A program made the translations under genes and the position numbers. DNA of 64,000 nt. Origin: Actinokineospora terrae (GTDB lineage Bacteria; Actinomycetota; Actinomycetes; Mycobacteriales; Pseudonocardiaceae). Below the pieces are notes generated by a model, which ran no database searches, had not been told where the DNA came from, and saw only the letters and a program-made list of their open reading frames with translations. The stretch spans positions 1 to 64,000 of the forward strand of contig NZ_FOGI01000018.1 in assembly GCF_900111175.1 (NCBI RefSeq). The letters are read 5' to 3'. This document shows positions 1 through 12,600 of this stretch, one piece after another (within the stretch, counting starts at the first letter, position 1; each line of letters begins with the position of its first letter).

Positions 1-205
1 GGACTTGTTTTGTGTGGGGTGGCGGCGTCCGTAAGCTCTCCGCGCGGGGGAGGGCCGTCTCTTCAGGCCCCGCCTTTGTGCTCTTCCCAGGACGCCGCAG
101 GGGCCCCGCGCAAAACAAGTTCGCCGCATCGAGCACAGCTCGAAACTCGCGCCCCGGCCAATGCCGAAGGCGAGCCGTCGACGCCGCAGGCGAGACCAAG
201 AGCAG
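1..205 (+). repeat. Dispersed structured repeat, copy 1 (possibly truncated by the window edge)
   Basis: This stretch is clearly similar to 32147-32360. Two arms form an inverted repeat: GACTTGTTTTGTGTGGGG (2-19) against CCCCGCGCAAAACAAGTTC (about 104-122), enclosing a GC-rich centre that differs between copies. After the right arm comes a short perfect hairpin (TCGAGC-ACA-GCTCGA, about 129-143) and a conserved tail containing AATGCCGAAGGCGAGCCGT. Conserved arms with a variable centre suggest that a folded DNA or RNA form matters. No transposase is attached. The element ends shortly before the lipoprotein start at 230 and could be its 5' leader. The family is not recognised. Confidence 0.75.
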
Positions 206-229
206 AACATCCAGGCCTACCCTGTCCCC

Positions 230-523
230 ATGAGGGGATGGGCAGTGGTCGTCGTAGCAGCACTCGCAGTGGGATGTTCCGCAGGCGCACCAGGCAGAGA
301 CGAGATCATCGGCAGGATCAAGGCCGATCCACGCACAGAGGGAGCACCAGACGCAGTCGCCGGCTGCATCGCCGACTGGTACCTGAAGTACGCGAGCCCC
401 ACCGACATCCGAGCATTCGTAGACGGATCGCCCGACGCGCGCTCCGTCGAGCAGATCGCACCTGATCAGGGGGCGTCGGCAGAGATGGTCGAGTGCCTCA
501 AGGGAGCGGCGGGGACCCGGTAA
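230..523 (+). CDS. Small secreted lipoprotein, function unknown
   Basis: The ATG at 230 begins MRGWAVVVVAALAVGC, a short type II signal peptide: one Arg, a hydrophobic core and a lipobox ending in Cys16. The mature product of about 82 residues would be lipidated and anchored outside the membrane. It contains two further Cys (AGCIADW and VECLKG) that could form a disulfide. The frame is open back to 161, but that earlier start lies inside the dispersed repeat and would bury the signal peptide behind an Arg-rich stretch, so 230 is preferred. There is no good ribosome-binding site. The protein resembles many short actinobacterial lipoproteins, but I cannot name a family. Confidence 0.7.
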   Translation: MRGWAVVVVAALAVGCSAGAPGRDEIIGRIKADPRTEGAPDAVAGCIADWYLKYASPTDIRAFVDGSPDARSVEQIAPDQGASAEMVECLKGAAGTR

Positions 524-657
524 GACCGGCAGGATGGCCTTCCGGGCCTATGGCGGCGCACGGTCAACGGCTTAGTGTGCTAGTCGGTGCGGGTTTAACA
601 AAGACCTGACTCGTTGGGGGTACAGGCCGACCCGCCGTTGATCTTGTGGGGGGATCA

Positions 658-3600
658 GTGCGCGCGCCGTCGCGGTTTGCTGTGCTGTCCAGGTACCTGG
701 TGTTGGCGTTGGTGCTCGCGGTCGTCGCCGTGGGGTTACCCGCGTCGCTGTCCGTCCTCGGCCGCGCGGGAGAACCGCGCGACCAGGCGAAACCAGCCGG
801 TCCGCCGGTCCGGGTGCGGGAGCTGACCGATCTCAGGACGGCCACCTCACGCCGGTTCGAGATGTCCGACGGCATGGTCGAGGCCGAGGTCTCCGCGCAG
901 CCCCAGCACTTCCGCGCCGGTGACGGCGCCTGGCAGCCCATCGACACCACTGTCCGCGAACGGGCCGGTGGCGGTTACGTCTACGCCAACGATACCAACG
1001 CGTTCGCCAGTTCGTTCGGCGACACGACCGATCGCCTGGCCCGGTTCGCCTGGAACGGCACCGAGGTCGACCTGGGCGTAGACGGACCGGCGAAACCGGT
1101 GCGGCCCGAGGTCGAGCGCGACTCGGTCACCTACCCCGGCGCCTTCGACGGCGCCGACGTCCGGTACCGCGTCACGCCGGACGCGCTGAAGGAAGAGATC
1201 GTCCTCACCGCCCCGGCGAAGGAGCCGGTGTACCGGTTCGCCGTGCGGCTCGACGGTGTCGTGCCCCAGCAGCGGCCGGACGGCTCCATCGCGTTCTTCC
1301 GCGGCGGTGAGGGCGCGCCGGTCTACACCATGCCCGCGCCGTTCATGGTCGACTCGGCCAAGGACGCCAAGAAGGCGCGCAGCGACAAGGTCTCGCAGAC
1401 CGTCGAGCAGCGCGACGGCCGGATCACCGTGACCGTGCGGGCCGACGCGGCGTGGCTGGCCGCGCCCGAGCGGCAGTACCCGGTCGTGATCGACCCCACG
1501 ATCACGATCGAGCCGACCTCGAACACCGGCCAGGACTCCCAGATCTGGTCCGACACCCCCGACCGCAACGACGGCGCGAACTACCAGCTCTCGGTCGGCA
1601 CGGACAACACCGGCATCGCCCGCAGCCTCGTCAAGTTCGACACCTCGGTGATCCCCGCGGGCGCGAGCCTGGCGTCGGCCAAGCTGCGGATGTACTACGA
1701 CAGCGAGCTGCACACCGGCGCCAACGCCGTCGCGATGCAGGCGCACCGCGTGACCGCCGGGTGGTCGGAGAACGCGGTGACGTGGAACAACTTCCAGGCC
1801 GCGTTCGCCGAGGCCGGTGTCGCGGGCGCGGTCAAGCAGGCCAACGTGACCCAGGTCTGGTCCGAGTGGGACGTCCGCAACATCGCCCAGACCTGGGTGT
1901 CGGGCTCCGCGCCGAACCACGGCCTGCTGGTCAAGGCCACCGACGAGGCGCTCAACCGCGGCGGCGCCGTCCACCACGGTGCCGAGTTCGTCTACAACGG
2001 CGACATCCCGACCTTCCCCAAGCTGGTCGTCACCTACGGCACCGCGGGCGCGACGCTGCAGCCGATCACCAAGGCCTACGCCACCGGCGCGGAGCTGACC
2101 TGGACCCCTTACGCGGGCAACGACATCGTCGACTACCAGGTCCACCGGTCGGTGTCGCAGGTCTACACCCCGTCAGCGTCCACTTTGGTCACCTCGGTCG
2201 GCCCGAGCGCGACGAGGTTCGTCGACACGACCGCGCCCGTCACCCCGGACAGCGCACCGGACCTCGGGTGGAACACCTACCACTACATGGTCGTGGTCAA
2301 GACCCGCGACGGGCAGCTGATCCCCAGCGGCACGCAGACGACCCGCACGCCCAAGGCCGGGCAGGTGCGGCAGACCTTCCGCGGCGGCAGCGACACCACG
2401 TTCTCCGCGACCCAGCCCAACACCAACCTCGACGTGCTGTCCGGGTCCCCGTGGACGCAGGTCGGCAACAACGGCGCCACCTTCGGCAAGACCCGCACGG
2501 TCGTGAAGTTCGACGGCCTGAACGCCATCCCACCCGGCACGACCGTCACCGACGCGGACCTCTCGCTGTGGTCGTTCTACTCCAACGGCTCCGGCGCGAC
2601 CTTCGACGGCCACCCGCTGACCAGGGCATTCGTCGAGAACCAGGCCACCTGGAACCGCGCGTCGACCGCGACCGCGTGGACCACCCCCGGCGGTGACATC
2701 GGCGCGCGGGCGGACTTCGTCTCCGGCGTCACCGACAAGCCGAACTGGCTGATCTGGGAGAACGCGGCGATGGTGCAGGGCTGGGTGGACAACCCGGCCA
2801 CGAACAACGGCTTCCAGGTCAAGCTCCGCGACGAGAACGGCGCCCAGCAACGGATCCTGCTGCTGTCCGACGAGGCGACCGAGCCGGGCCTGCGGCCGAC
2901 CCTGGAGGTGTCCTACCAGGGCACGCCGCCCGCTCCTCCCGCGGCACCGATCGTCTCCTCCACCGACTACCCGGCCGATGGCCAGCCGCACGGCGGCGCG
3001 GGCCAGGCAGGCGTGTTCACGCTCAAGCCGGGCAACTCCGTCGGGATCATCAAGTTCGCCTACCAGCTCGACTCGGACACAAGGCCGACCGAGGTCCCCG
3101 CGACCGGCCAGATCACGGTCAACCTGACGCCCGCCGCGTCGGGGACCCGGACGCTGACCGTCCGCGCGCTCACCGCCACCGGCGTGTCGTCGACGCCGAC
3201 CACTTACACGTTCGTCGTCGGCGAACCGCCACGGCACAAGAAGACCAAGGCCGACTTCAACGGCGACGGCCGCGACGACGTGGTCACGTTCACCCGCGGC
3301 ACGGGCGCGGACGCCTACGTCGCGTTGTCCGATGGCACCAAGTTCACCGGCGACGGCGTGAAGTGGCACGACTCGATCGCCGCGCAAGACCAGATCCCGC
3401 TGACCGGTGACGTCAACGGCGATGGCAAGGCCGACCTGGTCTCCTTCACCCGAGGCGCCGACGCGGACGTGTTCGTCGCGTTGTCCGATGGGACCAAGTT
3501 CGCGCCGACACCGGTGAAGTGGCACGACGGCTTCGCGGGCGGCAACGACATCCCGCTGGTCGGTGACTTCAACGGCGACGGCCGAGACGACATCGCCACT

Positions 3601-6600
3601 GCCACCCGGGGCACCGACGCGTCGGTGTACGTCGCGCTGTCGGACGGCACCCAGTTCGGCCCGACGCAGACCAAGTGGCACGCGAGTTTCGCGGCGGGCA
3701 CCGCCATGCCCGCCGTTGGCGATGTCAACGGCGACCACAAGGACGACATCGTCGCCTTCACCGGCGGCGAGGCGGCCGACGTGTTCGTGGCGTTGTCCGA
3801 TGGGACCGCGTTCGGCCAGGCCGCCAAGTGGCACGACACCTTCGCCCCGGACGCCAACCGCGCCGGCGTCGGCGACATCGACGGCGACGACAAGGCCGAC
3901 GTCCTGGCCTTCTCGGGCGGCCAGGTCACCGCCGCCACCTCGACCGGCACCGCGTTCGGCACGCCCCGGCAGTGGCACGCGGGCTTCGCGCCGGACGACC
4001 AGCTGCCGGGCATCGGCGACTTCACCGGCGACGGGAAGCTCGACATCGTCTCGTTCACCCGCGGCTCGACGGCACTGGCCTGGGTCGCGCCGTCCGATGG
4101 CGCGCGGTTCGGCACGAGCGCCCAGTGGCACAACCACTTCGCGGCGGGCACCGAGGTGCCGCGGCCGAGCTTGTTCGCCGCGGGCCCGGGCACGCAGGCG
4201 CCGGTTCCGCCTGCCGCTCCCCTGGTGTCCTCAGTGGACTACCCGGCCGATGGTCAGCCGCACGGGTCTGCGGGCAGGCCCGGCTCGTTCGTGCTCAAGC
4301 CCGGTGACGGTGTGCCGGTCGCGAAGTTCGTCTACCAGCTGGACTCCGACACGCAGCCGACCGAGGTCGTGGCGACGGGCGAGGTCAGCGTCACCGTCAC
4401 GCCGACGTCTGCGGGCAACCGGACCCTGACGGTCCGCGCCTACACCGCAGGCGGCCTGGCGTCGCCGCCGAAGACGTACGCGTTCGTCGTCGCGGCGCCC
4501 GCTCAGCCGCCCGCGGCGCCGCAGGTCTCGTCGACCGACTACCCGGCGGACGGTCAGCCCCACGGCGTGCCGGGGCAGGCGGGCACGTTCACCCTCAAGC
4601 CGGGCAGCGCGGTCCTGGTGACCGGCTACCGCTGGCAGCTCGACGACGGCGGGTCCACCGACGTCGCGGGCGCCGGCGACGTGTCGATCACGGCGACCCC
4701 GTCCACCCCGGGCCAGCACACGCTGACCGTGCGGGCGCTCGGCACCGAGAACCTGATCTCCCCGCCGACGACCCACACCTTCGTCGTCGGCGACCCGCCC
4801 GGTGGGCCGGGTGCCCCGCAGGTGGTCTCGCTGGACTACCCGTCCGGTGGCGCACCGCACGGCGCCCCGGGCAAGGAGGGCTCGTTCACGTTCCGCCCGA
4901 CCGGGTCGACCGCGGTAGCGGGTTACCGCTGGCAGCTCAACGGCGGACCGATGACGGACGTCCCGGGCACCGGCAAGGTCAACGTCAAGATCACCCCGAC
5001 CACGGCGGGCACGCAGACGCTGTCCGTGCGGACCTACACCGGCACCGGCGCGTCCTCGGCACCGGCGAACTACGTCTTCGAGGTCGCCCAGCTCACCCCG
5101 CCGGACGCACCGGCGGTGTCCTCGTCGGACTACCCCGCCGACGGGCAGCCGCACGGCGACGCGGGCAGGGAGGGCACGTTTACCTTCCGCCCGACCGGCA
5201 CCACGGCCATCTCCGGCTACCGCTGGAAGCTGGACGAGACCGCCACCGTGGACGTCCCCGGCACCGGTGACGTGCCGGTCCGGATCACCCCGCCGACCGG
5301 CGGCACGCACACCCTCGTGGTGTGGGCGATCGGCGTCACGGGCAGCGCGTCCGCGCCGACGACGTACTCGTTCCTGGTCGCGGGCGCCGCGCCGACCCCG
5401 GCCACGCCGCTGGTGTCGTCCACCGACTACCCGGCGGACGGCCAACTGCACGGCAGCCTCGGCCAGGCAGGCGCGTTCACCCTCCGGGCGCAGGGCTCCG
5501 TCGCGGCCGACGCGTTCCGCTACCAGCTCGACACCGACGCCGCGGCCACCGAGGTCCCGGCGGGGACCGGCTCGGCGACGGTCAGCCTCACCCCGGTCCG
5601 GTCCGGCCAGCGGACGCTGACCGTGTGGGCCAAGGTCACCGCCACCGGAGTGCTGTCCACCCCGGCGCGGTACGCCTTCGCGGTCGGTGCTCCGGCCGGG
5701 CCCCGTGACTACTTCCACGACGCCGCGGGCCAGCTCGTCGGCGTCACCAACAATTCCGGCGAGGCGGCGGCCTACCGCTACGACGCCGCGGGCAACCTGG
5801 AGGCGACCGACCGCTACCGCACCGACGCGGTGTCGATCTTCGCCATCGTCCCGGCGCGGGGCCCGGTCGGCAGCACGGTCGAGATCAGCGGCACCGGGTT
5901 CGCCACGGCCGCCTCGGGCAACGCCGTGACCTTCGACGGCGTCGCCGCCCAGGTCACCGCCGCGAGCGCGAACCGGCTCAGCGTCGTGGTGCCCGCGGGC
6001 ACCGGCGCGGGCGCGGTGAAGGTCGCCGCGGGTGGCAAGTCGGCCGACAGCAGGACGCCGTTCGCGGTCACGCGGGGTGTCCCGGCACCGGCGATCACGG
6101 CCGTGTCCACCGACCGCGCCAACCCCGGCGACACGATCACCATCACCGGCAGCGGCTTCGACCCCGACCCGACCCGTGACGTCGTGCTGTTCCACCAGAC
6201 CACCGCGCGCGTGAAGCAGGCCGGGCCGAACAGCCTGACCGTCGAGGTCCCCGCCGCCGCGTCCTCCGGCCGGATCAGCGTGCGCACACCGGGCGGAACC
6301 GCCACGGCCGGTGGCGACTTCCTGATCGCCCCGCGCGGGTTCGTGATGGCCAACCTGGTCAACGGCGGCCGCATCGAGCTGGGCAGGCCGCTCGACCTGC
6401 AGATCCCGGCTGGCAAGGCCGCGGTGGTGCTGGTGGACGGCGCCTTCGGCGAGCGCGTCCACCTGGACCTGGAGAACAACACCGTCCCGGTCCGCTCGGC
6501 GATGTGGATGTTCACCCCGCACGGCGGCGACTTCGCCCGCCGCACCATGGGCGACCCGCTCGACCTGTGGGCGGGCAGCACCCTGCGCCAGGACATCCCG

Positions 6601-9600
6601 ATGTTCGCCGCGAACGGCACCTACACGATCGTCGTCGCGCCGGACGACAACGCCGCGGGCAGCGTCCGGATCACCGCGTCGCACACGCTGACCGGCGACA
6701 AGCTGACCCGCGACGGCACCGGTGTGCCGTTCACCGTGTCGGCGTCCGAGCAGAAGACCGAGATGCCGTTCACCGCGACCGAGGGCGAGTGGCTCAGCCT
6801 GGGTCTGACCGACCTGAGCATGCCGCAGCACACGTTCAACGTGACGATCACGCACCCCGACGGGTACTCCAACACCTGGAAGCACTCGCTGAAGATCTAC
6901 ACCCCGACCATGGTGTTCCGGGCGCGCAAGACCGGCACGTACAAGCTGACCGTCACGTTCGGGCCGCAGGAACTCGGCTTCGGCAAGGTGTGGCTCTCGG
7001 GCGTGGTCGACGCGGGCAGGCTGGCCATCGACGGGCCGGGCACGCTGATGCGGATCAACCGGCCCGGCCAGTCGGTGCGGATGCCGTTCACCGGCACCGC
7101 GAACCAGAACCTCCGCTTCGCCATCACCGAGAACACGCTGCGGGAGAACGGCAGGCCCGGCTACCCGGCGGGCATCCTGGTCGAGCCGGACGAGAACCAG
7201 GTCGAGCTGCGCACCGGGACGCAGGAGACCAAGCAGATCCCGGTCCGCAAGAACGGCGAGCACAACCTGTTCATGAGCGGGTGGGAGGCCGTCGGCACCG
7301 CGAGGGGCTGGCTGTCCACCGCGGTGGAGGGCGGCGCGTTCCCGGTCGACTCGACCAAGCGGATCACCTTCGACCGCCCCGGCCGCGAGGTCTGGCTGGA
7401 CTACGACGGCGTGAAGGACCGGCCGCTGCGGCTGGTCGCGCGGGACAAGAGCCTGCCGGGCGCCCTGCGGATGCGGTTGTACCGGCCGAGCGACGGCCAG
7501 CAGATCGCGACCACTTACGAGAACAAGCTCGACGTGGAGGCGTTGCCGGAGACCGGCAGGTACCGGCTCTACCTCGCACCCGAGTACGCCACGACCGGCC
7601 AGGTCACCATGGCCGCCTCGGTGCCGATCGACCTCGGGCTGGTCTCCCCCGACAGCCCGCCGACCACCCAGCAGATCACCGTGCCGGGGCAGACCGTGAC
7701 CGCGCGGTTCGCCGGGACGGCGGGGCAGCGGCTGAGCCTCGGCTTCACCTCGCCGACCATCGGCTACCTCAAGTACCGGGTCTCGAAGCCGGACGGCGGC
7801 GCGCTCGACCTGGTCGGCCTCGGCTACTCGTTGCCGTACGGCTTCGACCTGACAACGCTGCCGGTCACCGGCGAGTACAAGATCCTGCTCGAACCGATGG
7901 ACGAGATCAGCAACCCGGCGACCGGCGAGCTGACCGTGGCGTTCTCCGGTGAGGCGGACGGCGGCAAGGCCGAGATCGGCGGCCCCGCCAGGACCATCAC
8001 CATCGGCAAGATCGCGCAGAACGGCAAGCTGACCTTCGACGGCACCGCCAACGACGTCCTGCAACTGGACATCACGCGGGCGTTCCCGAACAACACCGGC
8101 GCGTACTACAGCCTGATCGCCCCGGACGGCACGATCTCGCCGCGGCACTCGTGGATGTCCTACGACCGGTTCAAGCTGTCCGCGCTCAAGGCCACCGGCA
8201 CGTACACGCTGGTGTTCGACCCCGGCAACAACGTCACGGGATCGATGACCGTGGCCATCTCCAAGCCCGCGGCCGCGCTCGGGGCCGAGCCGGGACCGCG
8301 GATCGACCCGGTCGCGCCGAAGACGGCCAAGTGCGTCCCGGCCGACCCGGCACCGCCGGTCGCGAAGCTCTCACCGGGACCGGACGGGTCGCGGCAGGCA
8401 CAGCCCGCGCCGGAACCCCCGGCCCAGGTGACGCCGCCGTGCGACGCGCCGCCGGGTGGCTGGCAGCCGGACACCGCCAACCTCAACGGCACCGACTGGA
8501 CCACCCGCTACGACCCGGCCCCGACCCGCACCCGGCCGCTGGAGTTCCCCATCGGGTACACCGGCGTCGTCGGCGAGGTGAAGTCGACCAGCGGTCAGCC
8601 GCTGGCGGGTGTGCCGGTCAGCGTCGGCGGCAACCGCGCCACCACCGACGACAAGGGCAAGTTCGCGCTGACCGGGCTGGCGAGCGGGCACGTCTCGCTG
8701 CGCGTGGACGGCCGGACGAACGCGCACAACCGCGAGTTCGGCGCGTTCGACATCAGCGTCGACCTCAAGGCCAAGCAGGTGCTCGTCCTGCCCCACACCG
8801 TGTTCCTGCCCGAGGTCGACCAGGCGAGCAAGATCAAGGTGCCCAGCCCGACCACGGCCGAGACGGTCCTGACCACCAAGGCCATCCCCGGCCTCGAGGT
8901 CCGGCTGCCCGCGGGCACGGTCGTGCGCGACGCCCAGGGCGATGTGGCGACCGAGCTGAGCTTGACGCCGATCCCGATCGACCGGCCGCCGTTCCCGCTG
9001 CCGCCGACGAAGGTGCCGGTGTACTTCACCGTCCAACCGGGTGGTGGCTACCTGTTCCCCGAGGGCGCCACGATCGTCTACCCGAACTACACCAAGGAAC
9101 CGCCCGGGACCCGCACCCAGTTCTGGAACTACGACCCGGACGGCCAGGGCTGGCACATCTACGGCTACGGCACGGTGTCACCGGACGGCAGGCAGATCGT
9201 GCCCGACCCCAGTGTCCGGTTCTACCGGCTGACCGGGGCGATGACCGCCGTGCCGGGCATGAACCCGCCGCGCATCGCCCCGCGCCCCAACGGCGCCCGC
9301 GTCGGTGACCCGGTGGACCCGTCGACCGGGCTGATGGTCGACGAGGTCGTGGACATGGTCGTCGACGACATCGCGCCGATCGAGATCAAGCGCACCTACC
9401 AGCAGGGCGACACCGACATCCGGGCGTTCGGCGTCGGCGCGAGCTTCAACTACGGGGTCTACCCGTGGTCGCCGGGGCAGATCGGCAGCTTCGACTTCCA
9501 GGAGTTCGACCTCGTCCAACCGGACGGCAGCAAGATCCACTACCGGCGGACCTCGCCGGGCAAGGACTTCGCGGGCGCGGTGTTCGCGGCCGACCCGACG

Positions 9601-12600
9601 CCGACCAGGTTCGACGGCTCCACCGTGCGCTGGATCGACAGCGGGTGGGACGTGTTCCTGCGTGACGGCAGCGTGCTGACCATCGGCGAGGAGGCGCCGA
9701 TCCAGCAGGAGCGGGACAAGTTCGGCAACACCACGACGGTCACGCGGGCCACCGCGCCGCCGGGCACGGACGGCAAGGTCCGCGCCAACGGCCCGATCAC
9801 CCAGATCACCTCGCCGAGCGGCCGGTGGGTCCGGTTCAGCTACGACGAGTCGAACCCGCCGCGGGTGAAGGCCATCGAGGACAACATCGGCAGGCGGGTG
9901 AGCTACACCTACGACGCGACCGGGCACCTGGAGACGGTCACCGACCTGCGCGGCGGGACCACCACCTACACCTGGGACGACAAGGGCCGCCTGAAGACCA
10001 TCACCGACCCGCGTGGGACGCGGTACCTGCTCAACGAGTACGACGACAAGGGCCGCGTCAAGCAGCAGACCGCGGCCGATGGCGGGCTGACGAAGTTCGA
10101 CTACGTCGAGTCCGGCGACGCGATCGTCGAGACGCGGATGACCGACGCCCGCGCCGCCGTGCGCCGCTTCACCTTCACCCCGGCGGGCTCGGTGCTGACC
10201 GACACCAAGGCGTTCGGCACTCCCCTCGCCCAGACCACGACCTTCGAGTACGAGGCCGATGGTGTGCGGCGCAAGTCGATGACCGACGCGTTGCAGCGCA
10301 GGACGACCTACCTCTACTACGCCAACGGCCAGCTCAAGGAGAAGACCGAGCTGGCGGGCACCGCCGAGGCGCGGACCGAGAAGTGGGAGCGCAACGGTCC
10401 GAACAGCGAACTGACCAAGCACACCGACGCCTACGGCAAGGACACCGTCTACGCCCTGGACTCGCGTGGTGCCGTCGAATCGGTCACCGACACGGTGAAC
10501 CGCAAGACGACCTACGTGACCAACAGCAGGGGTCTGATCACCAAGGTCACCAAGCCGAACGGCAAGTTCACCACCACCGACTACGTGGGCACGGACGCTG
10601 TCCGCGGCACCGACGAGCTGGGCAGGGCCGAGACCACCGCGTTCGACTCGATCGGCAGGGTGACCCAGGCGACCGACGCGCGCGGCGCCACCACGTCGAC
10701 GACGTACACGGCGGCCAACGACGTCGCCTCCATCACCGATCCGTTGGGTCGCACCACGTCGTACGACTACGACCCGAACGGCAACCAGAGCAGGGTGACC
10801 GATCCGCGCGGCGGCGAGACGGTCCTGGCCTACGACCGGATGGACCGCGTCGAGCGGATCACCGACCCGCTCGGCAACTTCGAGCAGGTGCGGTACGACG
10901 AGAACGGCAACGAGAAGCAGCACACCAGCCGCCGCGGCATCATCACCGAGAGCGACTACGACGAGCTGGACCGGCGCAAGGAAAGGCGGTACGGCACCGA
11001 GAGCACGACCAAGTTCACCTACGACCTCGCGAACCGGCTCAGGCGGACGGAGGACTCGGCCGCGGGTGTCGCCACGACCGACTACGACGGGTTCGACCGC
11101 GTCAAGACCGAGACCACCAAGCACGGCACCGTGTCCTACGACTACAGCCCGACCGTGCGCGATCGGACGATGACGGTGGCGGGCCGACCGGTGGTGCGGC
11201 ACGTCTACAACGCCGCCGGTGAACTGTCGGAGGTGCAGCAGGGCGGCACCGCGGTGACCACAGTCGGCCGCGACGCGAACGGACGGCCGGAACGGGTCGG
11301 CGCACCCGGCACCGGCGTGTCCCAGACCTTCGCCTACGACGACGCCGGACAGGTCAAGTCGATCACCTACCGCTCGGGCAGCACGGTCATCGGCGACCTC
11401 GCCTACACCTACGACGCGGCCGGGAACCCGATCAGGACGAGCGGCGCCTACTCGCGGGCGATGCTGCCCGAGCAGTTCGGGCAGGCGAGCTACGACAAGG
11501 CGAACCGGGTCCGCGCGGTCGGGGGGACCCCGGTCAGCCACGACCTGGACGGCAACCTCGTCTCCGACGGGGTGACGACCTACCAGTGGAACGCGCGAGG
11601 GCAGCTCGCCGGCCAGACCGGGGCGGGTGTGACGGCGAACTTCGCCTACGCGCCGGACGGTCGCAGGCTGGGTCGCACGGTCAACGGCGTCACCACCGAC
11701 TACCTGTACGACGGCGACAACCCGGTGCAGGAGAAGGTGAACGGCACCGTCACCGCGACGCTCACGTCCTCGGGCACGGACGGGTTCCAACTGCGCGAGG
11801 CCGCGGGCGTCACCCGGCGGTACCTGACCGACGCGCAGGGAAGCACGCTCGGCTTGGTGGACAACGCCGGTGCGGGCGCGTCCTACACCTACGAACCGTT
11901 CGGCCGGACGTACGTCTCCGGGCCGGACAACGGCAACGCGAACCGGTACACCGGCCGGGAAGACGACGGCACGGGCCTGTACTACAACCGCGCCCGCTAC
12001 TACAGCCCGGTGCTGCAACGGTTCCTGAGCGAGGACCCGATCGGGTTCGACGGTGGCACGAACCTGTACGGCTATGTCGGCAACAAGCCGACCTCGTACA
12101 CCGACCCGCAGGGCACCAAACCGGCCAACAACTGCGTCACCAACAGCTTCACGCCCGACGTGCGCGTCCGGATGGCCGATGGGAGCAGCAAGCCGATCGC
12201 CGAGGTCGCGGTGGGTGAGCGGGTGCTGGCCACCGACGAGGTCACCGGCCGCACCGAGGAGCGGGTCGTCACCGACACGATCGTCGGCGACGGCAGCAAG
12301 GAACTCGCCGACATCACCGTGGACACAGATGGCGACGGCGTGGGCGACAGCTCGATCACCGGCACCGCCGGGCACCCGTTCTGGGTCGCCGGTGAGTGGC
12401 GCGACGCCGGGGACCTGAGGGCGGGTGATCTGCTGCGCACGGCGACGGGCACGTTCGTCACGGTCACGGCGGTCAGCGAGCGGACGGCCCAGCAGCGGGT
12501 GCACAACCTGACCGTCGACGGCGTGCACACGTTCTACGTGCTCGTCGGCGGGGTGCCGGTCCTGGTCCACAACGGGACCTGCAAGACCGTCACCGAGAAC

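Noticed and set aside
4231..8148. A 1,305-residue minus-strand open frame inside the RHS toxin gene
   Set aside because: Composition is Arg/Gly/Val-rich with no domains; it is the antisense of repeat-rich coding DNA.
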